Assembly (NCBI GenBank): GCA_949128115.1 | Contig: OX421962.1 | Coordinates: 58,259,787 to 58,323,786, forward strand | Direction of reading: 5' to 3' | DNA length: 64,000 nt | Source of the DNA: Anaspis maculata | Taxonomy: Eukaryota; Arthropoda; Insecta; Coleoptera; Scraptiidae | Shown here: positions 1 to 11,718 of the stretch, piece by piece | Position numbering within the stretch: position 1 is the stretch's first letter | Layout: each line of letters starts with the position of its first letter | Notes under the pieces: model-generated | What the model saw: the letters and a program-made list of their open reading frames with translations, nothing else | Told to the model about the DNA's origin: nothing | The model's database searches: none | Program-made: the position numbers and the translations under genes

Positions 1-126
1 CTCTGAGTGGCACACACTTTTTCGACCGCCGAATATGCATTTTAAATCGGAAGACTTCACAAGTTGCTGATAGAACTGTACAAAACATCAACGTTAGACA
101 CTGAAATCAATGTCATTGTCGAGTTC

Positions 127-309
127 AGGGCCACTATTCTTGAATCGTGTGAGAAAAGTCCCTGGGAGTAAAATACATTCCACAGTACACTGATGTAGCG
201 AATGTTGCCTAAAATCGTGGTTTTTAGGCAACTTTCGCCACAGAAGTGTAGTACGGATTATATAAAACTCCCAGGGACTTTTCTCACACGATTCAAGAAT
301 AGCGGCCCT
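127..309. repeat. Foldback MITE, 43 bp inverted arms
   Basis: Arms 127-169 and 267-309 are reverse complements with one mismatch; they begin AGGGCC[A/G]CTATTCTTGAATC. The 97 bp between them shows no coding content. No convincing target duplication is visible, so the superfamily is unassigned. The high arm identity suggests a recent insertion. The short frames crossing it are artefacts of the palindrome. Confidence 0.8.
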
Positions 310-2166
310 AAACATGCGCGATGACAACTTGTCACCGTTTTCTTAGTTCGCATGACATCCGTGTCGGAGCGCCACTTCCGCGCAATATTGTGTATTGGAA
401 GAGTATCTCAATGACAGAATCCGCTGAAATAAGGAGAGGGTATAGATGTTATTCACAGTCAGTTTGGAGTCTGTTAAATCGCGATCTGAATTTTATTAGT
501 TCACTAACTCTATTTGGTTTTTCGAAAACACCCTTCGACCTTTGTAACTTTTTATGTGTTTAGATAAATTTACTGGACAATATGGAATTATGGAAATGTT
601 TTAGCCGTGATTCTTCATCACTAGAAGAACACACGGTAAGTATCGTTATTCACATCAAGTAAATGCCCACGGAAGCTGAAGAATAATGTGCCAAAATTGG
701 CTCAAAATCTCAAGATAAAAATTACTTATGCTTTTTTAAAAACAAGTGATTTCTTTGCTATTTGATGTAGTACTTTTACTTGAATGTTTTTCCACTTGTC
801 GATTCTCGACAGCTTGGAAAGTTAATTTTGTCATGGAATAGGGAAGTTTTCGTATTATTTTATGATTACACCTTTGCATCATGCGGTATCTTCGCGCAAC
901 ATTCTGTAGCGAGTCTCAGCACCGCCTGGAACATTCCATGTGCGTTCTCGGCACCCCGCTGCGGATTGATCGGATCGGAGCCCATTCAAATTGGCCAATC
1001 AAATTTGGGCTGGTGCCGAGACGTATCACGGAATGTTAAAATGCTCCCCCATGCTCCCGGCACAGCGGGACAGGCAAGAGCTTGTGAATTTCCGAATCCA
1101 CGTAAAAATCATATCATCATGGATCATGGGATTCATGGGGCGGAAAAACACAAGTTCAGTGCATAATCATTTTGATTTTGTGGCAGCGGAAAATAAATCC
1201 AAGTGCAAATTATGCAGGGAAACTTTGAGTGTTTGGTTTAAAATGACTAATTTGTTTCCTCAAGGTAAGGGCCAGTTTTGAACTTTTACAGTAGCGGATA
1301 GCGGTAGGTTCTTGAATGCCCAAATGTAAGTAATTATTAGGTTGATACTTTATTATTAGTCTCCTGTTTCGGTTAGGTACTCGATTTCCTATTTCCCGAG
1401 TGTGATCTTTTTGATTTTGATCAGTTTTGTTGCCATGCTCATTTTTGCCTAGGAGGATTTTTGCCATAATTATTCCACGGATAGTGCTAAGTATGCCGCT
1501 GTTGTCAAATTGGTTCAAAGCATTAGGGAAGGGAGTTTGCGATCTCACGGAACGTACGACGTAACGCAACGTAGAACGTGAAAAATCACTCCCTAGTACG
1601 TGTGCACGCAAACTCCCCATTATGAGATAAGGGATTCTACTTGCGTGAACGTATCTCTCACTTATTGAAATAAGATTCAGGATTGATTGATCAGGAGATT
1701 TGAAGGATAAAGGATGTTTCAGTTTGATTTAAATCAAACAAACTTTGATATATTTAGTTATGATATAGTATAAGATTCTCCTCATCCTCCTGTCCTCCTG
1801 ATTCAAAAGAATATGACACACATGTCTTAAACTTGCGTCCTAAAAGAAAGATAGGTACAGGTGTCAAAGGTTCACTTTCTTAGATTTTTGAAAATTTGTA
1901 ATAATTGCGAACCATTTCACCAAATTAGTTGAAATTCAGCATAGGCGGACTTCCCAGAACTCCTACGATTCTAAAGTAATAACCTTATTTTTCCGAACCG
2001 AAAAAACCCGTTTGGACCGAAAGAACTGGACCGGACCGGACCGAAATATTTTTAGAATGGTGTGTCTGAACCCGGACCCAAATTTTCGATCTCGTTCCGA
2101 ACTGGATCGGACCGGAACCCTTATTTCATTTGGGTCCGGGTCTCTGATTTGAAGGCCGAAAGGGGT
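310..2166. other. Gene-free stretch with two weak inverted repeats
   Basis: No exon-like frame with credible splice sites is seen. A GC-richer patch at 893-1080 contains an imperfect inverted repeat (928-954 with 1012-1038, sharing CTCGGCACC and AACATTCC), with a smaller hairpin at 979-1011. A short inverted pair of GGGAGTTTGCG lies at 531-541 of the second kilobase (1531) and about 1608. Frames of 128-136 codons here cross these repeats and have no recognisable domain. Confidence 0.5.
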
Positions 2167-3132
2167 GTAGGGTAGAGGGGGGCAGGTTCGGACAGGAAGC
2201 ACCTCCGGACACTACAAGTTTCCCGCCTTCTGTCAAATGCAGCGGTGTAATATTTTAGGGGTTGGTAGCAAAGGTGGTGTAATGCCGGTTCACAAAAAAC
2301 AGTGCAGAAAAAATAAGATTCAAAGAAGCAGTGAAGTGAAATTTCTAAATGCTCATGAAAGCAAGTAACACAATACTCCATTCCTAAGATGATACCCTTT
2401 TACGTGTTTCAGTTTTTCATTTTTCAAGTGATGCATGCAAAAGAACAGACATTTGTGCTCTGCATCACCTATTTCCCACTTCTGGCAAACATGCGAAAGT
2501 GGCTATCTGATTACGTACAATCATTTTTTGACAGACGGGGCAGGTCCGGACGTTTCAAGCGGGGCACATTCGGACTGTCCGGAATACGATGGATTCTTGG
2601 TGAAATTTTTGAGGCATTCTAAATCGCTTCCATTTACCACCCGTCGATGTCGTTTCGACCGTCAGCAGGGCGGTCGTGAGCAGCGCGCCAATGAACGTGA
2701 GCGGAAGTTCCCGCTTGGCTGGTTACGTTAAGTTCAACATAAATTTTGACTCTTTGGACATTAAGTGCCCATTTTATATTATTTTTTGTACTTTCGTATT
2801 ACTCTATTTTCATCTTCAAGCTTTCAAATGCACATTGAACATTATTCAATATTAGAGAATGCTGTTTGATTTGAGTTTTATATATAATGTCCGGATCTAC
2901 CTCAGGCCTGTCCAGAACTGCCCCAGGGTGGGGCACATTCGGACAATTGCAACTGATTTTCCAAAAATTTATGACAGAAAAACTGCTTCACACTTTTCCA
3001 ATTCAACTATCGCAAAAGTCGCCCAAAATGTCAAAGAATTATATGATTTATGTTTCAAGTTTCACATTGTTTAAATCTGGCTTGGAGCTTGATTTAGCAA
3101 AAACAGTCCGGAGGTGCCCCCCTCTACCCTAC
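2167..3132. repeat. TIR element with GGGGCA...TCCGGAC motifs
   Basis: The ends are inverted: 2167-2193 reads GTAGGGTAGAGGGGGGCAGG onward, and 3106-3132 is its reverse complement at 24 of 27 positions. The interior repeats related motifs (GGGCAGGTCCGGAC near 2538, GGGGCACATTCGGAC near 2563 and 2930). The same motif recurs outside the element at about 3457-3495 and 4828-4857, so this is a dispersed family. No target duplication was identified. Confidence 0.6.
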
Positions 3133-3368
3133 CTAAAAGCAGGCGGTCTGCAAGTTGCAGGCGGGAGGCAGGGGCCCCTCCGAGGAGGTTGATTATTTGC
3201 ACAGATGTGCTGCTGAAGCTGCAGCACCCCCTCCCCAAAAGGTTTTCAGTGTATAACTGGTTGCCTAGAAGGTGATGTTTTTCGGGAATACATATGGAAT
3301 GAAACTGACATGTTATTTGCGTAGGTACGGTTTTTGCATCCAGACACTTGACAAACTGCCCGTCATTT

Positions 3369-3393
3369 AAAAAAAAAAAAAAAAAAAAAAAAA
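3369..3393. repeat. Poly-A tract
   Basis: An uninterrupted run of about 24 A residues. It may be a retroelement tail, but no body, target duplication or coding remnant could be linked to it. Confidence 0.8.
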
Positions 3394-3648
3394 CCGCAAA
3401 ACCTCTGATATAACCCGATAAAATTTTATTTAGAATTTGTTTACTTATGGCTCGGACAAAGTTGACGGGGCAGGTTCAGACTGTCCAAATGTGCCCCAAA
3501 CTGCGAAGGAGAACTCTTCATACTACATGGAAAAGTAGAAAAAAATTGCAAAAATCATGAATACAACGTAACTTTCTTGAGAAAATACAAAAGTGGGTTC
3601 CGTTTCCCCGATGTAAAATATGTTTCGACTATTTCAAGAGGAGACATA

Positions 3649-3838
3649 AGGTGCGTTCAGTCAGCTTATTTAGCCGCAAGTTTTATGTTTTAGCCGTAAG
3701 CGCTGCATCGCTTATTGGCTGTTCTAAGTAGAGAGACCTGGAGTTCTGAGGAGGCTGGTTCATAAGAGCCAATGGGCGTCGCTGCGCTTGCGACTAAAAT
3801 TGAAAACTTGCGGCTAAATAAGCTGGCTGAACACACCT
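3649..3838. repeat. MITE with long TIRs (AGGTGYGTTCAG)
   Basis: Arms of about 37 bp: the left reads AGGTGCGTTCAGTCAGCTTA onward and the right is its reverse complement with a few differences, sharing TTTAGCCGCAAGTTTT. Flanking bases (ATA left, TTA right) resemble a 3 bp target choice but are not identical. The element sits 27 bp from the next one, which suggests an insertion cluster. Confidence 0.75.
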
Positions 3839-3865
3839 TTAGTCTCGAAATTGCCTCATCCAGAG

Positions 3866-4323
3866 TAGGGATGGGCGATATCGTGATCCGGGTATCAAAG
3901 TTTGATGAGAAAAAAATATCGATAATTTTCAAAGTACCTATCAAAAATTGATAATTATGAAAATATCAATATGAAAATTAAGATATCAAGTGATTATATG
4001 GAAAAATAAATCATTGATGGTTGAACTAGACTTGCATGATGAATGAAACTTACTTCTTTGGAAGCCTTTGGTCTTCTATCTTATTTATCAATATTTTAAT
4101 ATGATCACCATTGTCTATATTTCGATAATATGTTGACATTTATCGATATTTGATATTCTGATAATTATCGACATTTGATACTTTGATAATTATCGATATT
4201 TGATATTTTGATAATGATCGATATTTGATATTTATAAATCGATGTTTTAAAAGTGATATCATTAGTTGATATATCGATATATTGATAAATTTATTGATAT
4301 ATCAATAGTTTTGCCCATCCCTA
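3866..4323. mobile_element. hAT-type MITE rich in TATCGATA-like repeats
   Basis: The ends are TAGGGATGGGC and its perfect inverse GCCCATCCCTA. They are flanked by an exact 8 bp duplication, ATCCAGAG, at 858-865 of this kilobase block (3858-3865) and 4324-4331. An 8 bp duplication is the hallmark of hAT superfamily insertion. The 458 bp interior has no ORF. It is filled with iterated GATAATTATCGATATTTGATA-type units, especially 4125-4300. A non-autonomous element mobilised in trans is the simplest reading. Confidence 0.88.
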
Positions 4324-4397
4324 ATCCAGAGCCAGCTCCGGGGACGTCAAGAACTGCATCAGTTTACAAATATAATGTGAAATTTTTTTGGTTACTA

Positions 4398-4512
4398 TTG
4401 CGGCCTTTTTAAAGTGGACGACAGTTGACAGATTTTTCAGGATTCTGGCCTGAACGTCGCATGACAGCAAGCCAACTCATTGACGTTGTCGTCCACTTTA
4501 TTTTGGCCGCAA
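4398..4512. repeat. Short MITE, TIR TTGCGGCC
   Basis: The 26 bp ends (TTGCGGCC, then AAAGTGGACGACA) are inverted with three mismatches, giving a 115 bp element. No clear target duplication and no coding content. Confidence 0.75.
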
Positions 4513-5311
4513 CCGTACAATGTACAATAATACACTTTCTTGATTATCTCCATTCCTAATCTCATTTGAAGTTCAAAAAGAGCAACATAGAATTTCATAA
4601 CTCTGTCCGAGTCTATCTCACTGCTTGTCGGGAAGTACCCTTACTAAGGGGTAGTTCCGGACAAATGCATCATTCCAGGAAAAAATTGATTGAAGAAAAA
4701 CTTCTGCATTTTCCTGTGTTACATACCGGTCAAAATGCCCACAAATGACCATGTACCTTAGGAAGTAGGTACAAAATTCCTAAAAAAAGTCTCGGGTATC
4801 TTCGAAATATGAATTTTTGAAAAAAGTAGTCCGAACCTGCCCCACTCTCCCCTATATCGATTATTCAATTTTCATACCGACAGCTTCACCTGAGACCTGC
4901 TGACTGCTGTAGGAAGAAACTGACCCAGTCGTCACCCAGTCACCCCTCGCCTTCCTTCCTTTTAACCTACCCTTCGACCTACCCTCCCCCTACCCCGTCA
5001 CCCTGTTGAACGGTAACAGTAGACAGTAGGTGGTGCGGTGGTGGGCTTGAAAAAATCAACTCCTCAGTTCTCACAGGTTCTCATGAGCACGTCTCTTGCA
5101 GCAGGAGCAGCAGATGAAATTGAATTCACCCTCGCTACCTAATTTGCAGACGAGCTCATAACTTTGGAACGAAAGGCACTAGCGCCTCCAAAATTTGCTA
5201 AGCTGTTCAACAGGTGCATATTATTCAGACTTCACTCAGACGTTGGCGTTGAAACGTTGCAACCTTTCTTTTTTAGCGCACTTCTCCAAACGGGAAGGCG
5301 CTTTTGTACTC

Positions 5312-5400
5312 GCTTTGTCCGTCCGTCCGTCCGTCCGATGTCCATTCGTCCGTCCGATGTCCGTCCGCCCGTCTGTCTGTCTGTCCGTCCATCACAGCAT
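5312..5400. repeat. CGTC/CTGT tetranucleotide microsatellite
   Basis: Imperfect repeats of GTCC, TCCG and GTCT. The same preceding segment (AAGGCGCTTTT, then ACTTTGTCCGTCCG) recurs at 6447-6490, so the repeat belongs to a dispersed element. The Arg/Pro/Ser-rich peptides encoded in all frames are artefacts. Confidence 0.85.
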
Positions 5401-6276
5401 CTAGTCCTAGACGAAAAGGTTTTATGCATATGGTAGGTACATATGCGGAGTTATATTTAGAAGAGAATTTGAACTTCTTTTTATTAAAAATTCCACATTG
5501 GTGCGAAGTAGGTACAAGTGAATAACTATGAATTTTTGAAAATAACTCCGGAGCTACGGCTCGGCCGCAAATGATTATTCGTTGCTTGCTGGTGCTTGAT
5601 ATCCCTTTCTCCGAACAAAACGAAATCCAATACAGAAAATATTTCAACTTGAATGGGTACCTCGATGGCCTTGGTACGCGAACCAAGAAAAATCTTTCCG
5701 ACATAATCATAAACATAATTACAATAACAACATTTTGGTGTTAGCAGGCGACTTCGCCGATTAAGTGCTAGAATTCGCAGTTAGATGTAGAAAGTTGCGA
5801 TATGCGGGTAACTACATGTTCTTGTGAAAATACATCACTACATGTACGTGATAATATTTAGAGAACAATTTGAACTTTCTTTTGACAAAAACTCCACTTC
5901 GATACGACTCTTGGGCCAATTGTTATGAATTTTTGGAAACGACCGCAAAGCTACGGCTTGGCGCATACGCGGCCCTACAAATTTAAAATCAGACGTGCCA
6001 TCAACACTATATTTGACATGTTGAAATAGCCAATACTAGGTGCCTAAAGAAAAATGGCACTCAAACTACGAAACATGTTCGATTGTTCGCTCAATAACAA
6101 AAAAAAAGTAGGTAGGTATCACTAAAAATCATGTGACAGACTACCATTTTTTCGGTTTTTCGATAAAAAAGAATATATTGTTCCATTTCAAAAATAAACC
6201 CGATATTCGTGTTCAGGAGGTCGAAATCAGTTGGAAAACATTTTTTTGTAAGTAACAGAATGACGCTTATTGGCCG

Positions 6277-6282
<6 letters not shown>

Positions 6283-6313
<31 letters not shown>
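6283..6313. repeat. (GTCT)n microsatellite
   Basis: About eight consecutive GTCT units. Confidence 0.9.
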
Positions 6314-6314
<1 letters not shown>

Positions 6315-6462
6315 GTAGAAATTAATAAGACGCTGTACTCCTTCTCGGGAATTGAAGCAAGAGCCTTGGAACTTTTTCCGATGGATAGCTGATGTACCCA
6401 AGGGTGGCCAGTGGGCCTTTTTTTGTTATCCATACATCGTTATAAAAAGGCGCTTTTTAGCT

Positions 6463-6491
6463 TCACTTTGTCCGTCCGTCCGTCCGTCCGT
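6463..6491. repeat. (CGTC)n microsatellite, second element copy
   Basis: This run follows the segment shared with the 5.3 kb copy and abuts the 272 bp-period tandem array on its right. The microsatellite plus array may therefore be one composite repeat. Confidence 0.8.
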
Positions 6492-6509
6492 ACTCGGAAT
6501 AACTCCTCA

Positions 6510-7700
6510 GGAAAGAAAGATATCGATGTGTTGTAAACGCTGATCAATAGTATATATGTTCAGGATGTCAAGTTGGCTTTTGGTTTTTTGTTATTTCTCA
6601 GCCATCTTTGATCCGCCATTTTGAATTTCTCTAAAAGTGATCCGATTGGAATGAAATTTGCAGGCAATGTAAACCTCATCAAAATCTATCCAATTTTCGA
6701 CAATTGATGCCCCGCCGCTATCTTGTATTCTACATATTGAACATGTTTCGAAGTGATAGAACTAGGAGAATTATGCCTCAACGAAAAAAGATATATCGAT
6801 GTGGTGCAAACGCCAATCGAATGCGTACGTGACCATCATATAAAGTTGACCAATGATTTTTGTCACTTGGCCGCCATCTTTGATCCGCCATTTTGAATTT
6901 CTCTAAAAGTGATCCGATTGGAATGAAATTTGCAGGCGATGTAAACCTCATCAAGATCTATCCAATTTTCGACAATTGATGTCCCACCGTCATCTTGTAT
7001 TCTCCATCTTGAACATGTTTCGAAGTGATAGAACTAGGAGAATTATGCCTCAACGAAAAAAGATATATCGATGTGGTGCAAACGCCAATCGAATGCATAC
7101 GTGTCCACAATATAAAGTTGACCAAATATTTTTGTCACTTCGCCGCCATCTTTGATCCGCCATTTTGAATTTCTCTGAAAGTAGTCCAATTTGAGTGAAA
7201 TTTGCAGGCGATGTGAACTTCATTTGGATTCATTCAATTTTTGACAACTGATGCTCCGTCGTCATCTTGTATTCTCCATATTAAACATGTTTCAAAATGA
7301 TAGATTTAGAAGAATTATGCCTCAACGAAAAGAGATATCGATGTGGTGCAAACGCCAATCAAATGCATACGTGTCCACCATAAAAATTTGACCAATGATT
7401 TTTGTCACTTGGCCGCCATCTTTGGTCCGCCATTTTGAATTTCTCTGAAAGTGGTCCGATTTGAGTGAAATTCACAGGCGATGTAAACTTCATCAAGATA
7501 CATCCGATTTTGGACAAATGATGCTCTGCCGCTATCTTGGCCGCCATATCGAAATTTCTTATCACTCAACGGTTTTCCTGGAGCTTAGGACTTATTACCT
7601 TTGTTTCGTATGATCATTCTTATTCTCCAGCCAAATCCCAACATTCTGCCGCCATCTTGGTCGCCCGCCATGTTGAAATCTCTTATTAGTGGAACGATTT
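6510..7700. repeat. Tandem array, about 272 bp period, four copies
   Basis: The landmark TATCGATGTG recurs at 6521, 6794, 7066 and 7336, giving periods of 273, 272 and 270 bp. Each unit also carries GCCATCTTTGATCCGCCATT, a GATCCGATTGGAATGAAATT-type block and AGAATTATGCCTCAACGAAA. Copies two and three are nearly identical; the last decays after about 7560 into shorter GCCGCCAT-containing pieces up to 7685. No continuous ORF spans the units, so this is a local satellite-like expansion and not a protein repeat. Confidence 0.9.
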
Positions 7701-10660
7701 TCATGAAACTTGGAACTTGTGTAATATTTGACGAATGACAGATAGACAAAAAAATTCAACAGTTTTCAGTACCTACAGTTTTTCAAGGGCTTTCAGATGA
7801 CATATTGCAAGTCGAGTTCCGTGAGATAATTTCTATCATTTTTTGATAGTGACTTTTCCGTTTGACAGATTACAGCCAAAAACTAATGGGCTCATCCGAC
7901 AGCAAAACCATGGTATCTAATTTTAAAATGTGTAATGGGAAAGGTCCAATCACGCTAATTCTTCTTTGCTCATATTCGAGTTTCGAAAGAAATTATTTTC
8001 CAAAAAACTAATTCAACCAGATCTGAGAAATTTTTTAGTCAAATAAACGGAAGTTTAGGTCAGGTTGGGCCTTTGAAAGCGGCGATTTCGAGATGTTCTT
8101 CAAAGTTTCAACACAAATATCTCGAAAATAAAGTGTTTAATCTAAATTTTGCAAAAGCAACTTTTTTCTATAAATTGAACGTAGAATCGAATAATAATAA
8201 TAATTTGGAATAATAACTAGAGGGTAAAAAATACGGGGAAAAAATGAAAACAACCCCTTTTATTCACGCCCCTGATTTTTTTTCACAAGTTACTGTTGTT
8301 CGATAGAGACCTAGGTATTTCATAAACTTTGGTTCAAATTTGAACACAATTGGTTAAACGGTTCAAAAGTTATGTCAAAAAATTGATTTTAAAAACTCAA
8401 CTTGAGCATCCTATAACTTTTCAACGAAGCATTTTAGGACATCAAACTTATATTTTTTCCTGTCCATTTTTGATGGGGAATCTCCCCTAGAAATTTGAAA
8501 CCGTAACTAATTGCAATTGTACACCATTTTGGTTCAAGCAATAACAACATTCTATTCTATTCTGTTCTATTCTATTCTATTCTATTCTGTTCTATTCTTT
8601 AGAACCGTATAATTGCGAAACATCCTGTATAAGTAGGTACCTATATGTATGTACCTATACAGAGTGTCCCGTGTTAAATCGCAAACATTTTGCGTGGATA
8701 AAGCATCCAAAAATTAGAGGACTTTCTTCGGAAAACTTTGTTCAAAAACGTACAATATAAGTAACTGAGATACAGCCATTGAAAATTGAGTTTAAAATAT
8801 CGTTTTTCTCACGTAATTTTCACACCATTGAACCAATTTGCCCAATATTTTGCATACGTGGTTATCAAGTAGATCCCGAAAAACTACAACTGAAGGATTT
8901 TCACACATTGATCCATTGCCGTGGATATTGGAGGGCTTGTCCCTGTTATCCCCTCTAATTTCTACGCCAATGACTGTTTTGCAAAAATGCCTATAGGCGC
9001 TTGGATTCTGCAATCAGTTTAGAAGAAGAAGTTAGTCTTGACACATTTTGATTAAAAGCTTCTTTGTCGAGATATTTTAATCCGAATGTTCGAAAAACAT
9101 CTTGAAAACACCAATTTCAAGAGCCAAAAAAAAAAAACAAAATTGGTTACTTCTTAGCTAAAATAACGGTTTATGAACTTGAAACGCCTAGAAAATCTAT
9201 TTCAGTGAAGAAATCATGACTTTTCCTTGATATTTAGGGAATTTTATCTCTTGAAATTGGTGTAAGCTGGCCAATGGACCCGAATCCAAAGCCAAAAGCA
9301 CAAAAAAGGTGTTTTCAAGATGTTTTTCAAACATTTCGGGAAGGGAAAAACTTCTCCAAGTCAGGAATGAAAAGGGCGAACACCTCGGCAAACACTATCT
9401 CCCCGAAGAATTTCAGACCACAGACAGGTACGTCAAGCTTCTCTGAAGAGTTCACTCTCTAAATTTTAACTCTTTATTTTACCAAGTTCTGTAATCTGTT
9501 GGAAAAAACTAAAAGACAAAAAAGCTCTTTATGAATTTTAAAAGATTGTTAGCCAAGATAGGAGACAATAAGAGAAAAGGACCTGCTTAGTACCTGGCCA
9601 TAATTGCTGTCCGACTCGCTGTCTGAGTTGCTGTCCTTATTCCTTTGTACTCTTAACAGAAGTAGTGAACCTAATTAAACTACTAACATGTGCTTTATTG
9701 TATGACTCCTTCACCGGTGCAACCTCAAACCTGCAGTAGGTATAAGCTCCGATTATGATGCAGCAAGGTCGCTGCAGAGCTCTATGAAAAACTTAACGGT
9801 AATACTTTATAATTAACGCCAATTAACATAATATTTTTTATCCATTTCTACTTTCCTCTACTATTGGCCACGAATTGCAAGGTTCTGCAAAAATATATTA
9901 TGCTGCCTCTATACACCTACCTAGTCGCGTTGTCATATCATTATTATTATTATAAACAAATTAACAAAACCACAGAGGAAATTATCATTGCTTGCGACAA
10001 GGCTTGAAGAAACCACGTTTTTGCACCCACATTTTGGAACGTAAATTCCGACAACAATGAAAAGTCGTATAGGATTATGAAAACGTTTCCCAAATGTATA
10101 CGTGTAAAATTGATCAATCCGTTGCATAAAAAATATGCAGCATATTTGTACAGATAATATAAGAACTTCTTAATGGCGCGAAATGAAATTTTACGCTAAA
10201 TATACCGTACATATTTATACTGTTTTGTAAAAAGATCGGTAGTATAATACAGCAAACAAAATTTTATTATAAGCAATAGAGACAGATATGCGAATTATGT
10301 TTATAGCTAAATTATTGGGACAGAACTGTCATGTCGGGGAATATAACAAGTAGTCGATAATTAATTGGCAATTACTCATTTCCCAATGTAGTGTCTATAA
10401 CTTGAATCAATGAAAGAAGTTACGCTAATTTACTTATATGATTGTTATGGTCTTCAGTTATTGCTGACTGCGTGGTTGGAAGTCGATCTGTTTATTATAG
10501 CTTATTAATGACCTACCTACCTATATTTACTCAATACCTAGGCACTTACACTGTAGGCACTTACTCGTTCAATTCACCTAAATTAGAAAGAAGAAGTTTT
10601 TGATCAGGATTTATAGAGGATAAAAACAGAAAGAGAAAAATCTTAGAAGAAACTCATATG
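7701..10660. other. Gene-free stretch
   Basis: No exon or TIR element could be supported. It contains the pentanucleotide repeat at 8550-8600 and the phrase ACAGAGTGTCCCGTGTTAAA at about 8660, which resembles the CAGGGTGTCC termini found elsewhere. Short frames at 8792-9013 and 9274-9462 have no recognisable domain. Confidence 0.5.
8550..8600. repeat. (TTCTA)n microsatellite
   Basis: About ten TTCTA units with occasional TTCTG variants. Confidence 0.9.
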
Positions 10661-10669
10661 GTCGGGTAA

Positions 10670-10935
10670 CAGAATATCCCAGCCAAAAATATCCCGGCAA
10701 TAATATCCCAGCCAAAAATATGCCTGCGACAAAATATCCCATGCCAAAAATATCCCCGCCAATAATATCCCAGCCAAAAATATCCCCGCGACAGAATATC
10801 CCAGGCCAAAAATATCCCAGCCAAAAATATCTCTGCGACAAAATATTCCAAGACAAAAATATCCCCGCCAATATAATTCCAGTCAAAAATATGCCAGCCT
10901 AAAATACCCCAGCCACACAATTTCTCAGGCCAAAA
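10670..10935. repeat. Minisatellite with core CCAAAAATATCCC
   Basis: About a dozen degenerate copies of a unit near 17-20 bp: CCAAAAATATCCC followed by variable GCGACA, GCCAATA or AGC linkers. Translating it on the minus strand gives overlapping Gly/Phe/Ile/Trp-rich peptides in two frames. These come from the periodicity and are not a silk- or glycine-rich gene, because frame openness follows the repeat and no start context or splice site is evident. Confidence 0.88.
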
Positions 10936-10955
10936 ATATATATATATATATATAT
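10936..10955. repeat. (TA)n microsatellite
   Basis: Ten TA units separating two different tandem arrays. Confidence 0.9.
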
Positions 10956-10967
10956 TACCGTGTTTAA

Positions 10968-11292
10968 TTAGTCTAAAAAGAAGGATGATACTCTAGTCAA
11001 AAATGGCTGGTCTGAAAAGGAGAATGCTTGAGTCAAAAAAAGACTATTAATCTATGTTGCAGGTATATGTCTAAAATAAAGGACGATACTTAAGTAAAAA
11101 ATGAACTTCTTATCTGATGAGTGTGAAAAGAAGGAGGATGCTTGAGTCAATAATCAGTTCTTTATCTGGTGGGTCTGAAAAGAAGGATGATACTTGAGTC
11201 GAAAATGAACTCATTATCTGGTGGACCTAATGCCTCTTGAATCAAAAATAGATTTTTATCTGGTGGATCTTGAAAGAACGAGAATTGGTGAA
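10968..11292. repeat. Degenerate tandem repeat, about 60-65 bp unit
   Basis: Recurring phrases are TCTGAAAAGAAGGATGATAC, TTGAGTCAAAAATG and TTATCTGGTGG, seen about five times with varied spacing. It starts about 30 bp after the minisatellite and (TA)n, forming one complex of about 620 bp. Confidence 0.8.
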
Positions 11293-11326
11293 TCAGCAAG
11301 TCGATGAAATACCCTGTCGGTGCGCA

Positions 11327-11547
11327 CCACTCAATGTGTCTCGACCAAACATTTTGTCTTTTCTCAAAACGATGCTACTTTTGATTTTCGCCAAATATTT
11401 TGATTCGGTTTGCGGTATCCGTTAGCCTCATTTTCTGGTAGTCTATCCTATATTTGTAAATATTTGGCGGAAATCTCGGCGGAAATCAAAAGTTACATCG
11501 TTTTGAAAACAGGCAAAATTTTCTGTCACGAGCATGACATTGAGTGG
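11327..11547. repeat. Foldback MITE, TIR CCACTCAATGT
   Basis: Arms of about 75 bp are inverted. The left reads CCACTCAATGTGTCTCG, then CATTTTGTCTTTTCTCAAAA; the right ends GACATTGAGTGG. They share ATCGTTTTGA, ATCAAAAGT and GGCG blocks. No target duplication is obvious. Confidence 0.75.
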
Positions 11548-11602
11548 AGAGCAGTTGAAGCAAAGAGGCAAGCAAAGCAAGTGATGTAACGTTGCAGATT
11601 TT

Positions 11603-11671
11603 TTATCAATAATAATAATACTTGATAATAATAATAATCATAATATTGATGATGATGATGATGATGATGAT
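11603..11671. repeat. AAT and GAT trinucleotide repeats
   Basis: Two adjacent runs: TAATAATAAT-type sequence (11606-11640) and about eight GAT units (11648-11671). Confidence 0.9.
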
Positions 11672-11718
11672 AGTAATAGGTATAGGTATACCTATATTTA
11701 ATACACAGAGCTCTCTGA

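Noticed and set aside
5164..5716. Overlapping Arg/Pro/Ser/Asp-rich frames on both strands
   Set aside because: Produced by the CGTC/CTGT microsatellite.
6600..7700. Protein-coding repeat gene from the conserved units
   Set aside because: Every unit contains stops in all frames, and units differ by indels that shift the frame.
10611..10920. Minus-strand Gly/Trp/Phe-rich repetitive peptides, like a structural protein
   Set aside because: They are translations of the CCAAAAATATCCC minisatellite, open in more than one frame, with no start context or splice sites.
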